DNA of 64,000 nt from Adhaeribacter soli (GTDB lineage Bacteria; Bacteroidota; Bacteroidia; Cytophagales; Hymenobacteraceae): positions 434,001 to 498,000 of the forward strand of contig NZ_VTWT01000001.1 in the NCBI RefSeq assembly GCF_008727925.1, read 5' to 3'. The notes below the pieces were generated by a model. That model was not told where the DNA came from and made no database searches. It saw only the letters and a program-made list of their open reading frames with translations. Shown here in pieces: positions 1-8,508 of the stretch. The number at the start of each line of letters is the position of its first letter. Positions within the stretch are counted from its first letter, which is position 1. The position numbers were made by a program, and so were the translations under genes.

Positions 1-411
1 GACGAAGAAGAAGCTCGTCGCATTAACCAGAAGATCCGCAAAAACCAGTTCAACTTCGACGACTTCCTGTCTCAGCTGGAGCAGATCAAGAAAATGGGTG
101 ATATCAAAGACCTGGTAAGCATGATCCCGGGTGTAGGTAAAGCCATGAAAGACGTGGAGATCGATGAAAATGCTTTCAAACCGATCGAAGCCATTATCAA
201 ATCCATGACCAAAGACGAGCGTGCCAACCCGGATATTATCAGCGGCAGCCGTCGCCGGAGAATTGCCCAGGGTTCGGGAACCAGCATTCAGCAGGTAAAC
301 AACCTGATGAAGCAGTTCAACGACATGCGGAAAATGATGCGTTCGATGAACAAATTTGCCGGCAAACCGGGCGCCTTGGCGAAGCTGAAAGGCATGGCCG
401 GAGGACGATAA
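1..411 (+). CDS. ffh: Signal recognition particle protein Ffh, C-terminal part (5' end outside window)
   Basis: The open frame runs in from the left edge, so only about the last 136 residues are present. They form the methionine-rich M domain, which binds 4.5S RNA and the hydrophobic signal sequence of nascent membrane proteins. The 4.5S RNA-binding signature SRRRRIAQGSG is plain near residue 82 of the fragment. It is followed by a Met-rich helix (FNDMRKMMRSMNKF) and a Gly/Lys-rich tail ending GMAGGR. The GTPase domains lie upstream of the window. A strong intrinsic terminator follows about 57 bases after the stop, so ffh ends its transcript here. Identification is secure; only the N-terminal truncation by the window edge limits it. 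Confidence 0.96.
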   Translation, partial: DEEEARRINQKIRKNQFNFDDFLSQLEQIKKMGDIKDLVSMIPGVGKAMKDVEIDENAFKPIEAIIKSMTKDERANPDIISGSRRRRIAQGSGTSIQQVNNLMKQFNDMRKMMRSMNKFAGKPGALAKLKGMAGGR

Positions 412-415
412 TTCT

Positions 416-456
416 TGATTTGAAAATTTGAAGATTTGGAAATTTGAAAATGAATT
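416..456. repeat. AT-rich periodic repeat of the ATTTGAAGATTTG type
   Basis: Directly after ffh is a run of ATTTGAAAATTTGAAG / ATTTGGAAATTTG units. The same units form the inverted ends of the four-helix-bundle element at 41344-41785 and recur at 16641-16676 and 50657-50698. Confidence 0.7.
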
Positions 457-467
457 TCCTTTAAACA

Positions 468-504
468 AAAAAGCTGCACTTCTTATGAGGTGCAGCTTTT
501 TTGT
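468..504 (+). terminator. Intrinsic terminator after ffh
   Basis: Stem AAGCTGCAC (471-479) pairs with GTGCAGCTT (490-498). The stem can extend inward to a TTAT loop, with a T-run following. A-rich sequence on the other side could let it work in both directions. Confidence 0.9.
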
Positions 505-548
505 TTTTACGGGAGTGTTTTTGAATGGTAAGTTTGTACGAAAGGTAA

Positions 549-775
549 GAACCCACCCTCTAACCCCTCCGAGGAGGGGAGTATCAGCTATAGTAATTAG
601 GAGCTATCTCATAAATACCTAAACCAGTTTCTTAAATTGTACGTGGCAAATAGATTTCTTCGTAGCGTAGGATTTAAACCCTACGCTACGAAGAAATTTT
701 AATTTATCAGATAGCTCCTAATCAAAAAAATCCTGAAGATCAAATTCCCCTCCTCGGAGGGGTAGGGGTGGGTTC
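549..775. repeat. Three nested inverted repeats in the ffh-methyltransferase gap
   Basis: Three inverted repeats sit one inside another. The outer arms (549-580 and 746-775) carry the AACCCCTCC/GGAGGGG motif. The middle arms (596-609 and 709-722) are ATTAGGAGCTATCT and its complement. The inner 18-base arms (654-671 and 680-697) carry CGTAGCGTAGG and its complement. The outer family recurs at 7404-7424 and 12470-12597; the inner family recurs at 16687-16721 and 31324-31383. The rest of the 412-891 gap shows no gene. Confidence 0.85.
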
Positions 776-891
776 TACGTTTCCGAAGCTTTCAGGCCTT
801 AATTATAAAGAAAGCACTCAATCTGATGAAAATTTATTAAACCTTTCTCCCTAATTAATTTGCCGTACTTTTCCGCCCCGATCCCTACCGT

Positions 892-1347
892 TCAGCCCTG
901 CTTCAGCAACCGGTCGTACATGGTAATGGAACCGGCTACAGCTACGTTCAGGCAGTTATCGCCGGGAAGCTGCACCAGTTTATGGCATTTCTGCAGGGCT
1001 TCTTTCGTTAAACCGTGATCTTCAGCTCCTAATAAATACACACATCGTGCCGGGTGCTGGAACTGCTCGATCTTCACCGCATTTTCCGCCAGCTCTATTC
1101 CCACTAACTGACAACCGTAGGGTAAATGCCGGAAAAAGTCTTCGAAGGTTTCGTAGTAATAAAACGGAATTGATTTGTAGGCGTTCAGGCTGTCGGTTTT
1201 TTGTTTAGGAACCCGTTTGCCGATGGTAAAAATAAAGCTGGCATTCAGAATAGAAGCTGAACGCCAGAGGGTACCTACATTGGTTTCGTGCTTGGGGTCC
1301 AGTACGCCTATTCCGAAATATCCTTTACTTAAATCCTTACTTTCCAA
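892..1347 (-). CDS. TrmH/SpoU-family RNA 2'-O-methyltransferase
   Basis: This 151-residue protein has the three motifs of the SPOUT knotted fold: NVGTLWRSA (residues 23-31, motif 1), LLGAEDHGL (105-113, motif 2) and LNVAVAGSITMYDRL (133-147, motif 3). The family transfers a methyl group from S-adenosylmethionine to a ribose 2'-OH in tRNA or rRNA. Its length matches single-domain members without the extra RNA-binding N-terminus of RlmB, so a tRNA substrate is plausible, but the target cannot be read from the sequence. It starts 5 bases after the stop of the guanine deaminase gene and is probably cotranscribed with it. Confidence 0.88.
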   Translation of the reverse strand: MESKDLSKGYFGIGVLDPKHETNVGTLWRSASILNASFIFTIGKRVPKQKTDSLNAYKSIPFYYYETFEDFFRHLPYGCQLVGIELAENAVKIEQFQHPARCVYLLGAEDHGLTKEALQKCHKLVQLPGDNCLNVAVAGSITMYDRLLKQG

Positions 1348-1352
1348 ACTCC

Positions 1353-1826
1353 TTAGTACTCGGTTTTATCGGCTTTTGCTTCCCAGGCTTTGAATCCGGC
1401 ATGTGCTTCTTCGGCCATAAACTGGATCATGGGAATACTCCGTTCGGTCATGGGTTTGTCCAGCTCATCATAAATAAACTGATCGTCGAAACCGATTTGG
1501 GCGGCATCGGCTTTGGTGTTGCCGTAGTAAACCACTTTCGGGCGGGCCCAGTAAATGGCACCCAGGCACATCGGGCAGGGTTCGCAGCTGGTATACAATT
1601 CGCAATCGTCGAGCTGGAAAGTGCCCAGTTCTTTGCAGGCTTTCCGGATGGCATCTACTTCGGCGTGCGCGGTAGGGTCGTGGGAAGAAGTTACGTTATT
1701 GTAGCCGCGGGCAATTATTTTACCATCTTTCACAATTACACAGCCAAAGGGGCCGCCAAAACCGGCTTCCATTTTTTCCACCGAAAGCTTAATGGCTTCC
1801 AGCATGAATTCTTTGTTCGGATTCAT
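1353..1826 (-). CDS. guaD: Guanine deaminase (GuaD-type, cytidine deaminase fold)
   Basis: Zinc-dependent hydrolysis of guanine to xanthine and ammonia, in purine salvage or breakdown. The 157 residues closely follow the pattern I remember for Bacillus subtilis GuaD: GGPFG at 24-28, PTAHAE with zinc ligand His54 and proton-shuttling Glu56, and PCPMC with zinc ligands Cys84 and Cys87, followed by LGAIYWARP. The C-terminal Glu-Tyr is kept; in GuaD the tail swaps between subunits and closes the active site. First gene of a two-gene operon with the RNA methyltransferase. A second, different deaminase at 14558 looks specific for cytosine. Confidence 0.92.
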   Translation of the reverse strand: MNPNKEFMLEAIKLSVEKMEAGFGGPFGCVIVKDGKIIARGYNNVTSSHDPTAHAEVDAIRKACKELGTFQLDDCELYTSCEPCPMCLGAIYWARPKVVYYGNTKADAAQIGFDDQFIYDELDKPMTERSIPMIQFMAEEAHAGFKAWEAKADKTEY

Positions 1827-2309
1827 ATTTCAAATTTAATAAGCCTGCTAAGTTAATAAAGCCTTCCGGATTTCAGCTGGTTTTTTAATACCATTTTTGT
1901 AAAGCGCCTTTAACAATTAAGGTTCCTTGCTGTTTTATGAGGTAGAAGTGCAGAAGCAAGTAAGTATTTTTGTGGGCAGTCTTACTAGCTTCAGGCATAA
2001 AAGGGAGGCCTGTGAAAGGGTATGCCTTGGTGATTTAATTGCTTCTTATGAAATAGCCCGATGGAAATTACCTGCTGGCAGATAATTGACTAAAGGCCGG
2101 GAAAGGAATGACCTGATCCCGGATTTATAATGCTTCTCCAACGTTTGAATCAGCCGGTGCTTTATGAAAACTATTACAATCCGGTTAACCTGCTTTTAAA
2201 AAGCAATTCCTATCAGCTTAGGCAGAACTGGAAGTTTATTTTCTGGTGGTTTAGGATGAAGGCCGTTTTCTTCCGGAAATTTAGTTGTAATTTTAACTTT
2301 TCTTCTTTT
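1827..2309. other. Gene-free gap between divergent guaD and methyltransferase genes
   Basis: No convincing gene or strong hairpin is seen. The frame of the downstream methyltransferase stays open back to an ATG at 2130, but that extension is hydrophobic/aromatic and does not look like part of the enzyme. The gap should hold the divergent promoters; I could not fix either with confidence. Confidence 0.5.
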
Positions 2310-3023
2310 ATGAACCCGATTTCCGACCCGATGGGTGAGGCCCTGGAGGCTTATATAAATGGCAATTCCAAAGCCACTATTAAAGTTATTTCCAACATTA
2401 CCGAAGACGATATTATTTCCGTAGGCTATTTGTTCCGGAGTTTTGACCAGATGCCGGAACTGGAACAGCAAGCTCTGAAATTTTGCAAAGGCAGGGTGCT
2501 GGATATTGGCGCGGGCGCCGGCAGTCATGCGTTGTGGCTGCAGGAAAATGGGCTGGAGGTAGATGCGTTTGACATTTCCCCGAAAGCCGTTGCCGTAATG
2601 AAAAACCGGGGGCTCCGGAACAGCTTCGAAGCGGATTTCTGGCAATTTCAGCCATCCGAAAAATACGACACCATTTTGCTGCTGATGAACGGGGTTGGTC
2701 TGGCCGGAACGTTGGAGAAATTGCCGGAATTCCTGAACCTGCTAAAAAGTTGGTTAAATCCCGGCGGCCAGATCCTGCTGGAATCGTCGGATATTCTGTA
2801 TATGTTCGAAGAGGAAGACGGTTCGGTATTGCTGAACCTGAATAGCGGCTATTACGGCGAAGTAGAATACCAGATGGCTTTCAACCGGAAAACCGGCCCG
2901 GCATTTCCGTGGCTTTTTATCGATTACGCATTACTGCATGATTACGCTACCCAAGCCGGCTTTGAGGTGAATTCCCTATTTGAAGGGGAACACGGCGAAT
3001 ACCTGGCAAAGCTTTCCGCTTAG
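2310..3023 (+). CDS. Class I SAM-dependent methyltransferase
   Basis: A 237-residue protein with the glycine-rich SAM-binding motif VLDIGAGAG (residues 63-71), an acidic residue after the next strand (VDAFDISPKAV) and the post-motif LNPGGQILLESSD. This is a Rossmann-fold methyltransferase; the acceptor (small molecule or protein) cannot be deduced. I chose the ATG at 2310 (MNPISDPMG). The upstream ATG at 2130 would add 60 residues of low-complexity, non-homologous-looking sequence. It stands alone: the next gene is on the opposite strand and nothing nearby suggests a pathway. Confidence 0.82.
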   Translation: MNPISDPMGEALEAYINGNSKATIKVISNITEDDIISVGYLFRSFDQMPELEQQALKFCKGRVLDIGAGAGSHALWLQENGLEVDAFDISPKAVAVMKNRGLRNSFEADFWQFQPSEKYDTILLLMNGVGLAGTLEKLPEFLNLLKSWLNPGGQILLESSDILYMFEEEDGSVLLNLNSGYYGEVEYQMAFNRKTGPAFPWLFIDYALLHDYATQAGFEVNSLFEGEHGEYLAKLSA

Positions 3024-3127
3024 GGAATAAAGCTTTCTGCTTTAAAAAACAGGCTGATAATTAAAGGAGATTCAGGGCTGGGAAAGGCTGTACATGTTGT
3101 CCGGCAGGTTACCGATACAGCCATAAA

Positions 3128-3493
3128 TTAAAGTTCACAGAAGTACAGATCAACCAGGCTATCGTCGGAGATCAGTACGCTGGAAGGAAGCCGGCGGGTA
3201 AAATCATTCAGGCCGATTACCGAAAACAATTCATTCAGCGCCTGACTTACCCCGATCAAAACCACCCCGATCCGGTTCTGTTGTAAATTGCGGATAGTGG
3301 ACACAAATGACTTCAGGCTACTAGGGGAAACATCCTCCAGGCCTTCGCAATCTACCATTACTTCTTTGGTATCTAGCAGTAAAGCTTCAAGTAAAATATC
3401 CTGCACGGTAACGGCATTTTCTGTGTCCAGTTTTCCGTTAAGGGCTACGATGTAGCTGTTTTTTTGAAGTCGGGTGAAGATCTGCATAAACAA
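3128..3493 (-). CDS. STAS-domain protein (anti-sigma-factor-antagonist-like)
   Basis: A 121-residue single STAS domain. It has an N-terminal strand pair (YIVALNGKLDTENA), the central VDCEGLEDVSPSSLKSF, which lines up with the D-x-S-G-L loop carrying the phosphorylated serine in SpoIIAA/RsbV, and a C-terminal GVSQALNELFSVIGL helix. The loop has Pro-Ser-Ser in place of Ser-Ser-Gly, so regulation by phosphorylation is possible but uncertain. No anti-sigma kinase or PP2C phosphatase gene lies nearby. The start could also be the ATG two codons downstream (3487). Confidence 0.78.
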   Translation of the reverse strand: MFMQIFTRLQKNSYIVALNGKLDTENAVTVQDILLEALLLDTKEVMVDCEGLEDVSPSSLKSFVSTIRNLQQNRIGVVLIGVSQALNELFSVIGLNDFTRRLPSSVLISDDSLVDLYFCEL

Positions 3494-3767
3494 GAGGCTG
3501 AGAATATGAAATGTAAATCGTTTTAAAAATCAGTAAAAGCCAATGATATTGTCAGTAAATGTTTGCCAGTTTATCTGGTCACCGAAGAGTATACGGATTT
3601 AACGCAAAAAGTAGATTTTCCTGCATTAATATTACTTAAAAGTTCGTAAGCGAATTTTTTAAAATGGTTAAACAGCCAATATAACCTGTGAACTTAACTA
3701 AATAATCGGTTAATGAATTCTGCTTTATAACAGCAGGGAATAGGTTTAGAATACCGGTGGTTAAACA
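3494..3767. other. AT-rich gap with no recognised gene
   Basis: Lies between the start of the STAS gene and the pdhB terminator. AT-rich with no coding signal. It probably holds the STAS gene promoter on the minus strand, but no clear TAnnTTTG box was found. Confidence 0.5.
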
Positions 3768-3802
3768 CAAAAAAAGCAACCCTGCTCGGGTTGCTTTTTT
3801 TT
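3768..3802 (-). terminator. Intrinsic terminator after pdhB
   Basis: Stem GCAACCC (3776-3782) and GGGTTGC (3788-3794) with an A-run on one side and a T-run on the other. It sits 23 bases beyond the pdhB stop on the minus strand. Confidence 0.9.
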
Positions 3803-3825
3803 AATTATAATCAGGTAAAAAGCCT

Positions 3826-4809
3826 TTAAGCTTTCTGGTACATTACTTCTCTGATAGCTTTAACGGTGCGTTCTACGTTTGGAAGCGAGGCTTCGATCAG
3901 GGTTGGCGCGTATGGAAGCGGCACATCCTGGCAGGTAACCCGGATCACAGGAGCATCGAGGTAATCGAAGGCATTCCGTTGCACATTGTAGGTAATTTCC
4001 GAAGAGATGGAGGCCAGCGGCCAGGCTTCTTCCACTACTACCAGGCGGTTGGTCTTTCTTACCGATTTCATTATCGTTTCAAAGTCGATCGGACGAACGG
4101 TACGGAGGTCGATCACTTCGGCAGAGATATTTTCTTTCTGCAGTTCTTCGGCAGCGCCTAAGGCCACTTTCATCATTTTCCCGAAAGAAACAATAGTAAC
4201 GTCTTCGCCTTCGCGTTTTACGTCGGCTACGCCAATTGGAATTAAATATTCTTCTTCCGGCACTTCGCCTTTGTCGCCGTACATCAGCTCCGATTCCATA
4301 AAGATAACCGGATCTTCGTCGCGGATAGAAGACTTCAGCAAGCCTTTGGCATCGTAAGGGTTAGAGGGAACCACTACTTTTAAACCCGGGCAGTTGGCAT
4401 ACCAGTTCTCGAAGTTTTGCGAGTGCTGGGAAGAAAGCATACCGGCATTACCAGTCGGACCGCGGAATACCATCGGGCAGGAATATTGGCCACCCGACAT
4501 GGACATCATTTTGGCTGCCGAGTTGATAATCTGGTCGATAGCTACCAGGGAAAAGTTAAAGGTCATGAATTCAATGATCGGGCGCAGACCGTTCATGGCG
4601 GCGCCGACCCCGATACCGGCAAAACCAAGCTCAGCGATCGGCGTATCGATCACGCGCTTCGCTCCGAATTCATCGAGCATGCCCTGGCTTACTTTATAAG
4701 CACCATTATATTCAGCAACTTCTTCACCCATTAGAAAAACCCGCGGGTCGCGGCGCATTTCTTCGCTCATGGCTTCGCGAAGGGCTTCACGGAATTGTAT
4801 CGTACGCAT
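3826..4809 (-). CDS. pdhB: Pyruvate dehydrogenase E1 component, beta subunit
   Basis: A 327-residue transketolase-like beta subunit of the alpha2beta2-type E1 of a 2-oxoacid dehydrogenase complex. It oxidatively decarboxylates pyruvate using thiamine diphosphate made available across the alpha/beta interface. Visible features are [20 protein letters not shown] at the N-terminus, with the Glu that activates the thiamine ring, then [18 protein letters not shown] and the C-terminal transketolase domain ([31 protein letters not shown]). The length is normal. The alpha subunit and E2 genes are not adjacent, so pdhB is transcribed alone. Branched-chain E1 beta is the alternative, but the sequence pattern fits PdhB better. 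Confidence 0.92.
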   Translation of the reverse strand: MRTIQFREALREAMSEEMRRDPRVFLMGEEVAEYNGAYKVSQGMLDEFGAKRVIDTPIAELGFAGIGVGAAMNGLRPIIEFMTFNFSLVAIDQIINSAAKMMSMSGGQYSCPMVFRGPTGNAGMLSSQHSQNFENWYANCPGLKVVVPSNPYDAKGLLKSSIRDEDPVIFMESELMYGDKGEVPEEEYLIPIGVADVKREGEDVTIVSFGKMMKVALGAAEELQKENISAEVIDLRTVRPIDFETIMKSVRKTNRLVVVEEAWPLASISSEITYNVQRNAFDYLDAPVIRVTCQDVPLPYAPTLIEASLPNVERTVKAIREVMYQKA

Positions 4810-4836
4810 TTTATTTTCTTAAATTCTAACGAATGG

Positions 4837-4866
4837 TAAAATTACGATAACTCTTCCAAAATACAA
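4837..4866 (-). promoter_or_regulatory. Predicted Bacteroidetes-type promoter of pdhB
   Basis: On the minus strand, TTG (4866-4864) is followed after 19 bases by TAATTTTA (4844-4837), one mismatch from the TAnnTTTG -7 box. Spacing to the pdhB start is about 27 bases. Confidence 0.5.
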
Positions 4867-4947
4867 CCCTTAAAACCGATAATAAACCGGCATTTTCAAC
4901 TTCTCACTCCTGGGCCTGGGGCCGGAACAGGAAAAAAGCGGGGGAAT

Positions 4948-6744
4948 TTACTTTAAAGCTTCGCGAAAGGTCGGCGTACCAACAAAGTTGCGGAACTCCG
5001 GATCGTCGATGGCTTTGGCGGTGAGGCTTTTTTCCTGGCGGGTTGCCTGGTGCAGATGACTGGCAAGGGCTTCCGGTTGGTTCGTTCGGGCAGCCAGAAC
5101 GGCCAGGCTGTAATGCGCCAGGGCATCGTTCGGTTTCAGGACCAGGGCTTCTTCGTAGAAGGTTTGTGCCTGTTCGTAATTGCCTTTCAGCAGGTAAATC
5201 AGGCCTTTGTTCATCAGGCTTTGGTAACTGGTTCCGGCATAAGCCAGGCTTACTACGGCCTCATCTAACCGGCCGGTTTCTATTTCCAGCGCGGCTTTAT
5301 CGGCAAATACCTGCTGCAGTACCGGCACCGGGCCACCCAGTTTCAGGGCGTAATCGTAGCTTTGTAGGGCTTCCGGGTAGTTGCCGAGCAGATACTGGGC
5401 CGAACCCAGGTTGTAGAAAAGCTGAGCGGTGGGATTGCGGTGACTGGCATAGGTCAGGTTTACAATGGCTTCGCGGAGCATCTTATCGCGGGTAGTAGGT
5501 TTTACGGCCTGCTGTGCCATTTGAACATACGTTACGCCCAGGTTGTTGAAGGCCTGCCATTTCATGGTGTTTTCGGCGGCCGCCTGGTAAATGGCCAGCT
5601 TTTCGGAAAGCAACGGCGTAAGGGTAGCGGCATAGCGCAATTCTTCTTCTGTTAACTTATCGGCATCGATGCGGTTTTCTACTATTTTTCGCGAAAGCAG
5701 GTAAATTTCCGAATCTTTTTTCTGGGGCACGTTATACGTTATCCGAACATCGGCGTAGCGCAAGGCCGGGTAGATGTAAAGCTGCAGGTAATCGTAAGAA
5801 TCCAGTTTGGAGAGTTGTTTTTCTTTATCGCGGAAACTTCCGGGGCCGTTTATAATATCCAGGATCTGGTTTACCTGCTCGGGCGAAAGCGCCGATAGCT
5901 GCACCTGTTTCAGGAAGCGTTCCCAGTTACGGACCACCGGCTGTACCTTAAATTTTACCGACTGGTTGGTGTTGGTGTAGGAATTTACATCGAGCTGGTG
6001 GCGCATGTATTTTTCAAATGTTTGCGCCCGCTTCCTGGCTAGCTTCGGGTCTTTCGAGTCGGCTTCTTCCGGCGAATGCCCGGTGGTAATTTCCACGGCC
6101 TGGATCTTGTAATTACTTTGCAGCAGTTCTTTCAGCACGTCCATGTTGGTTCCTAAATAATCGCGGAGTTCAGCTTTGCCTTCGTCGAAAAAGAAGGTAA
6201 GCAGTTCCGGTTCCGAAACGCCTTTCCGGTACGTGTCCGGCGCCAGCGAAACCGCGTTGGCTTTAACCGTTAGCCTGGAGGTAGTAATCACTCCTGGCGC
6301 AATTTCCCGGACTTTTCCGCGTTTTACCCTACCATTTGGTTTTACGGCTTCCGCCTGAGCCACTAGTTTTCCGGAGGCTTTTTCAGGAGTATAGGGAAAA
6401 GAAAGTTGGCGGTTTATGGTTGGGGTGCCGTTCTCGTAAATGAATTCGCCGGGAGCAAAGCGGAGCCGGGTAACGGGTTCGGTTTGTTTTTTACCGTACT
6501 GGTACGCTACCACCACATTATAAACCGGTTTTTTGCCGGTTACTTCCGCCGGGACTTTCACTTTTAAGTCGAAGGGAACAACGTTGCCGTTTACGGCCAG
6601 TACGGTCGGTTCTACGGAAATTTCCTGTCTGGCTTCGCCGGTTTTAATCATGCGGGAAAGCGTGCAGCCGGAAACGGAGAATAAAAAAAACGTACTAAGC
6701 AGGATGGAAAAAAGAAATGATTTGCGGGAATGAAGATTGTGCAT
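4948..6744 (-). CDS. Large TPR-repeat lipoprotein, Bacteroidetes-type
   Basis: 598 residues. An N-terminal signal peptide ends in the lipobox SVSGC (Cys27), so the mature protein should be a lipoprotein. Residues about 40-200 look like beta-rich, Ig-like sequence. Residues about 190-350 contain FFFDEGKAELRDYLGTN and a TTGHSPEE segment that resembles a degenerate OmpA-like peptidoglycan-binding fold. The rest (about 380-560) holds several tetratricopeptide repeats (AFNNLGVTYVQMA, LFYNLGSAQYLLGNYPEAL, GLIYLLKGNYEQAQTFYEEAL). An envelope scaffold role is likely. No operon partner; the exact function is unknown. Confidence 0.7.
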   Translation of the reverse strand: MHNLHSRKSFLFSILLSTFFLFSVSGCTLSRMIKTGEARQEISVEPTVLAVNGNVVPFDLKVKVPAEVTGKKPVYNVVVAYQYGKKQTEPVTRLRFAPGEFIYENGTPTINRQLSFPYTPEKASGKLVAQAEAVKPNGRVKRGKVREIAPGVITTSRLTVKANAVSLAPDTYRKGVSEPELLTFFFDEGKAELRDYLGTNMDVLKELLQSNYKIQAVEITTGHSPEEADSKDPKLARKRAQTFEKYMRHQLDVNSYTNTNQSVKFKVQPVVRNWERFLKQVQLSALSPEQVNQILDIINGPGSFRDKEKQLSKLDSYDYLQLYIYPALRYADVRITYNVPQKKDSEIYLLSRKIVENRIDADKLTEEELRYAATLTPLLSEKLAIYQAAAENTMKWQAFNNLGVTYVQMAQQAVKPTTRDKMLREAIVNLTYASHRNPTAQLFYNLGSAQYLLGNYPEALQSYDYALKLGGPVPVLQQVFADKAALEIETGRLDEAVVSLAYAGTSYQSLMNKGLIYLLKGNYEQAQTFYEEALVLKPNDALAHYSLAVLAARTNQPEALASHLHQATRQEKSLTAKAIDDPEFRNFVGTPTFREALK

Positions 6745-6874
6745 AACCTGTTTTTTAGAACGCCGTATTTTTATAAATAATAAATCAGGCTGAGCCTACT
6801 TACAGAATTTTCCTGAATTGGTTTATGGATAATGCGAAAAATTTGTTAATTTAGAAGTTAAAAATAGTTAGGGA

Positions 6875-7093
6875 ATGAAACGGTTGCAATATTTTATCGA
6901 ATCTCAGGCTTTTGGCGTTTGCACCGCGTTGGGGGAAAAATTAGGCTTCGCTACCAGCAGCATCCGCTTGTCTTTCATTTATTTATCTTTTCTAACGTTC
7001 GGTTCGCCGGTAATCGTGTACCTGATCCTGGCTTTCTGGCTGAACCTTCGCAAAAGCCTCCGTCGCGAAAGGAGTACGGTCTGGGATTTTTAG
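6875..7093 (+). CDS. Small PspC-domain membrane protein
   Basis: 72 residues. MKRLQYFIESQAFGVCTALGEKLG followed by one hydrophobic helix (LSFIYLSFLTFGSPVIVYLILAFWL) is the minimal PspC domain found as stand-alone proteins in Bacteroidota. The family is linked to envelope stress (phage shock protein C), but these short versions have no tested role. No PspA or PspB gene is nearby. The basic tail (RKSLRRERS) suggests a cytoplasmic C-terminus. Confidence 0.75.
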   Translation: MKRLQYFIESQAFGVCTALGEKLGFATSSIRLSFIYLSFLTFGSPVIVYLILAFWLNLRKSLRRERSTVWDF

Positions 7094-7205
7094 TTTTTGA
7101 TCTTAAAAAATCTGTCATTAAAAGGATCAGCGAAGAACCTTGCCGGCTTTTTGTATTTCTGATTTTTTCGGGGTACGCTTTTTATCCGGGTGGCTTAATT
7201 ATAAT

Positions 7206-7363
7206 CCGTTGACTGAAGTCAACGGCAATAGATATAATGGTATAAGTTAATCTGGAAGTAAGTTTTGGCTTGAGAGCTACCTGGTAATAATTAAAAAATG
7301 TGATAATTAGTTAAGGTTAGCCGCAAATAAAGCCTATCCATTGCCGTTGACTTCAGTCAACGG
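7206..7363. repeat. Inverted repeat with self-palindromic 24-base arms
   Basis: The arm CCGTTGACTGAAGTCAACGG plus CAAT (7206-7229) recurs exactly inverted at 7340-7363. Each arm is itself a near-perfect palindrome (CCGTTGACT / AGTCAACGG), so it can fold as two small hairpins or one large one. Confidence 0.85.
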
Positions 7364-7403
7364 AACTTTCATTTTTCCTTTAGCTGACAACAACCACCCC
7401 CAA

Positions 7404-7424
7404 CCCCTCCTTGGAAAGGAGGGG
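7404..7424. repeat. GGAGGGG-family hairpin
   Basis: CCCCTCCTT (7404-7412) pairs with AAGGAGGGG (7416-7424), preceded by ACCACCCCCA. Same family as the outer arms at 549-775 and the pair at 12470-12597. With 7206-7363 it fills most of the 7094-7455 gap. Confidence 0.8.
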
Positions 7425-7455
7425 AGCTTTCATGTTCCATAGCAGATAGTTCTGC

Positions 7456-8508
7456 TTATTTTCCAGATACTAAATCGCTGAAACGTTTTTTGCCTTCGGC
7501 AAAGTAGGCCCATACCAGACTTCGCGGGTATATTCCATGAAGTTTCGACAAGGGTTTTTTGGTTGTTTGCAGTACCCTTTTTTGCCGCCAGTATAGCCGT
7601 TTCCGGTAGACTTCCTGGTGGGCTTTATAAATGGCTTTGGCATCTGCGGTTTGGCCGGAAACCAGGAATTTTACTGCCGATATCCAGTCCAGTAAGATCC
7701 GGATGAACATGGTGGAAAAATAATCTTCGTCGGCCAGGTTTTTAACCAGCAGGGCTAAGCCGTTGCGGTAATTCAGGAACGTTTTGCGCGGATTGGATTT
7801 GTGCAGCGTGCCGCCGCCTACGTGGTAAACTTCGCTTTGGCCGCAATAAAATATTTTCCGGTTTTTGTTCTGCAGGCGCCAGCACAGGTCAATTTCTTCC
7901 ATGTGGGCAAAAAAAGCCGGCTCCAGGCCACCCAGATCATGAAAATCTGCTGCCCTTACGAACATGCAGGCACCCGTAGCCCAGAAAATTTCGGAGGTAT
8001 CGTTGTACTGGCCTTTGTCTTCTTCCAGGGAATCGAAAATGCGGCCGCGGCAGAAGGGGTAGCCGAACACGTCGAACAGGCCGCCGCCGGCGCCGGCATA
8101 TTCCAGCAAATGCGGTTCGTGGTACGATTTGATTTTGGGCTGACAGGCGGCAATATCCGGATTCTCCTGCATGAGGGCATGGATCGGTACTACCCAGCCG
8201 GGCGTTACCAACACATCCGAATTCAACAGGACGTAATATTCCGTATCTACCTGTTTCAGCGCCTGATTGTAACCTTCGCAAAAGCCAAAATTCTGACTTA
8301 ACTCAATTAGCCGGACTTGCGGAAAGTGACTTTTAAGAAATGTTACCGAATCGTCGGAAGAAGCGTTGTCGGCCACAATTACCTCGCAACCCGGACTGTT
8401 GGCAATAACCGAAGGCAGGAATTGTTCGAGGTATTCGCGGCCGTTCCAGTTCAGGATTACAATTCCAACCGATTTGTCTGAATTATAAGCCAAAGTTGCT
8501 TGGGTCAA
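7456..8508 (-). CDS. Family 2 glycosyltransferase (rhamnosyltransferase-like)
   Basis: A 350-residue GT-A fold inverting glycosyltransferase. It has the nucleotide-binding start VGIVILNWNG (14-23), VADNASSDDS (46-54), LLNSDV (94-99) carrying the DxD-equivalent acidic residue that holds the metal and sugar nucleotide, and HMEEIDLCWRL, which carries the catalytic-base region ED/EE. It lacks obvious transmembrane helices. Related enzymes add sugars to cell-surface polysaccharide or O-antigen; donor and acceptor cannot be read. It starts inside the end of ybaB (26-base overlap), so the two should be translationally coupled. No other polysaccharide genes are nearby. Confidence 0.85.
   Translation of the reverse strand: MTQATLAYNSDKSVGIVILNWNGREYLEQFLPSVIANSPGCEVIVADNASSDDSVTFLKSHFPQVRLIELSQNFGFCEGYNQALKQVDTEYYVLLNSDVLVTPGWVVPIHALMQENPDIAACQPKIKSYHEPHLLEYAGAGGGLFDVFGYPFCRGRIFDSLEEDKGQYNDTSEIFWATGACMFVRAADFHDLGGLEPAFFAHMEEIDLCWRLQNKNRKIFYCGQSEVYHVGGGTLHKSNPRKTFLNYRNGLALLVKNLADEDYFSTMFIRILLDWISAVKFLVSGQTADAKAIYKAHQEVYRKRLYWRQKRVLQTTKKPLSKLHGIYPRSLVWAYFAEGKKRFSDLVSGK

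Noticed and set aside
1401-1856. 151-codon plus-strand frame across guaD
   Set aside because: Antisense shadow of a well-supported gene.
2130-2309. Upstream extension of the methyltransferase frame from an ATG at 2130
   Set aside because: Sixty residues of aromatic, low-similarity sequence; the family fold starts at 2310.
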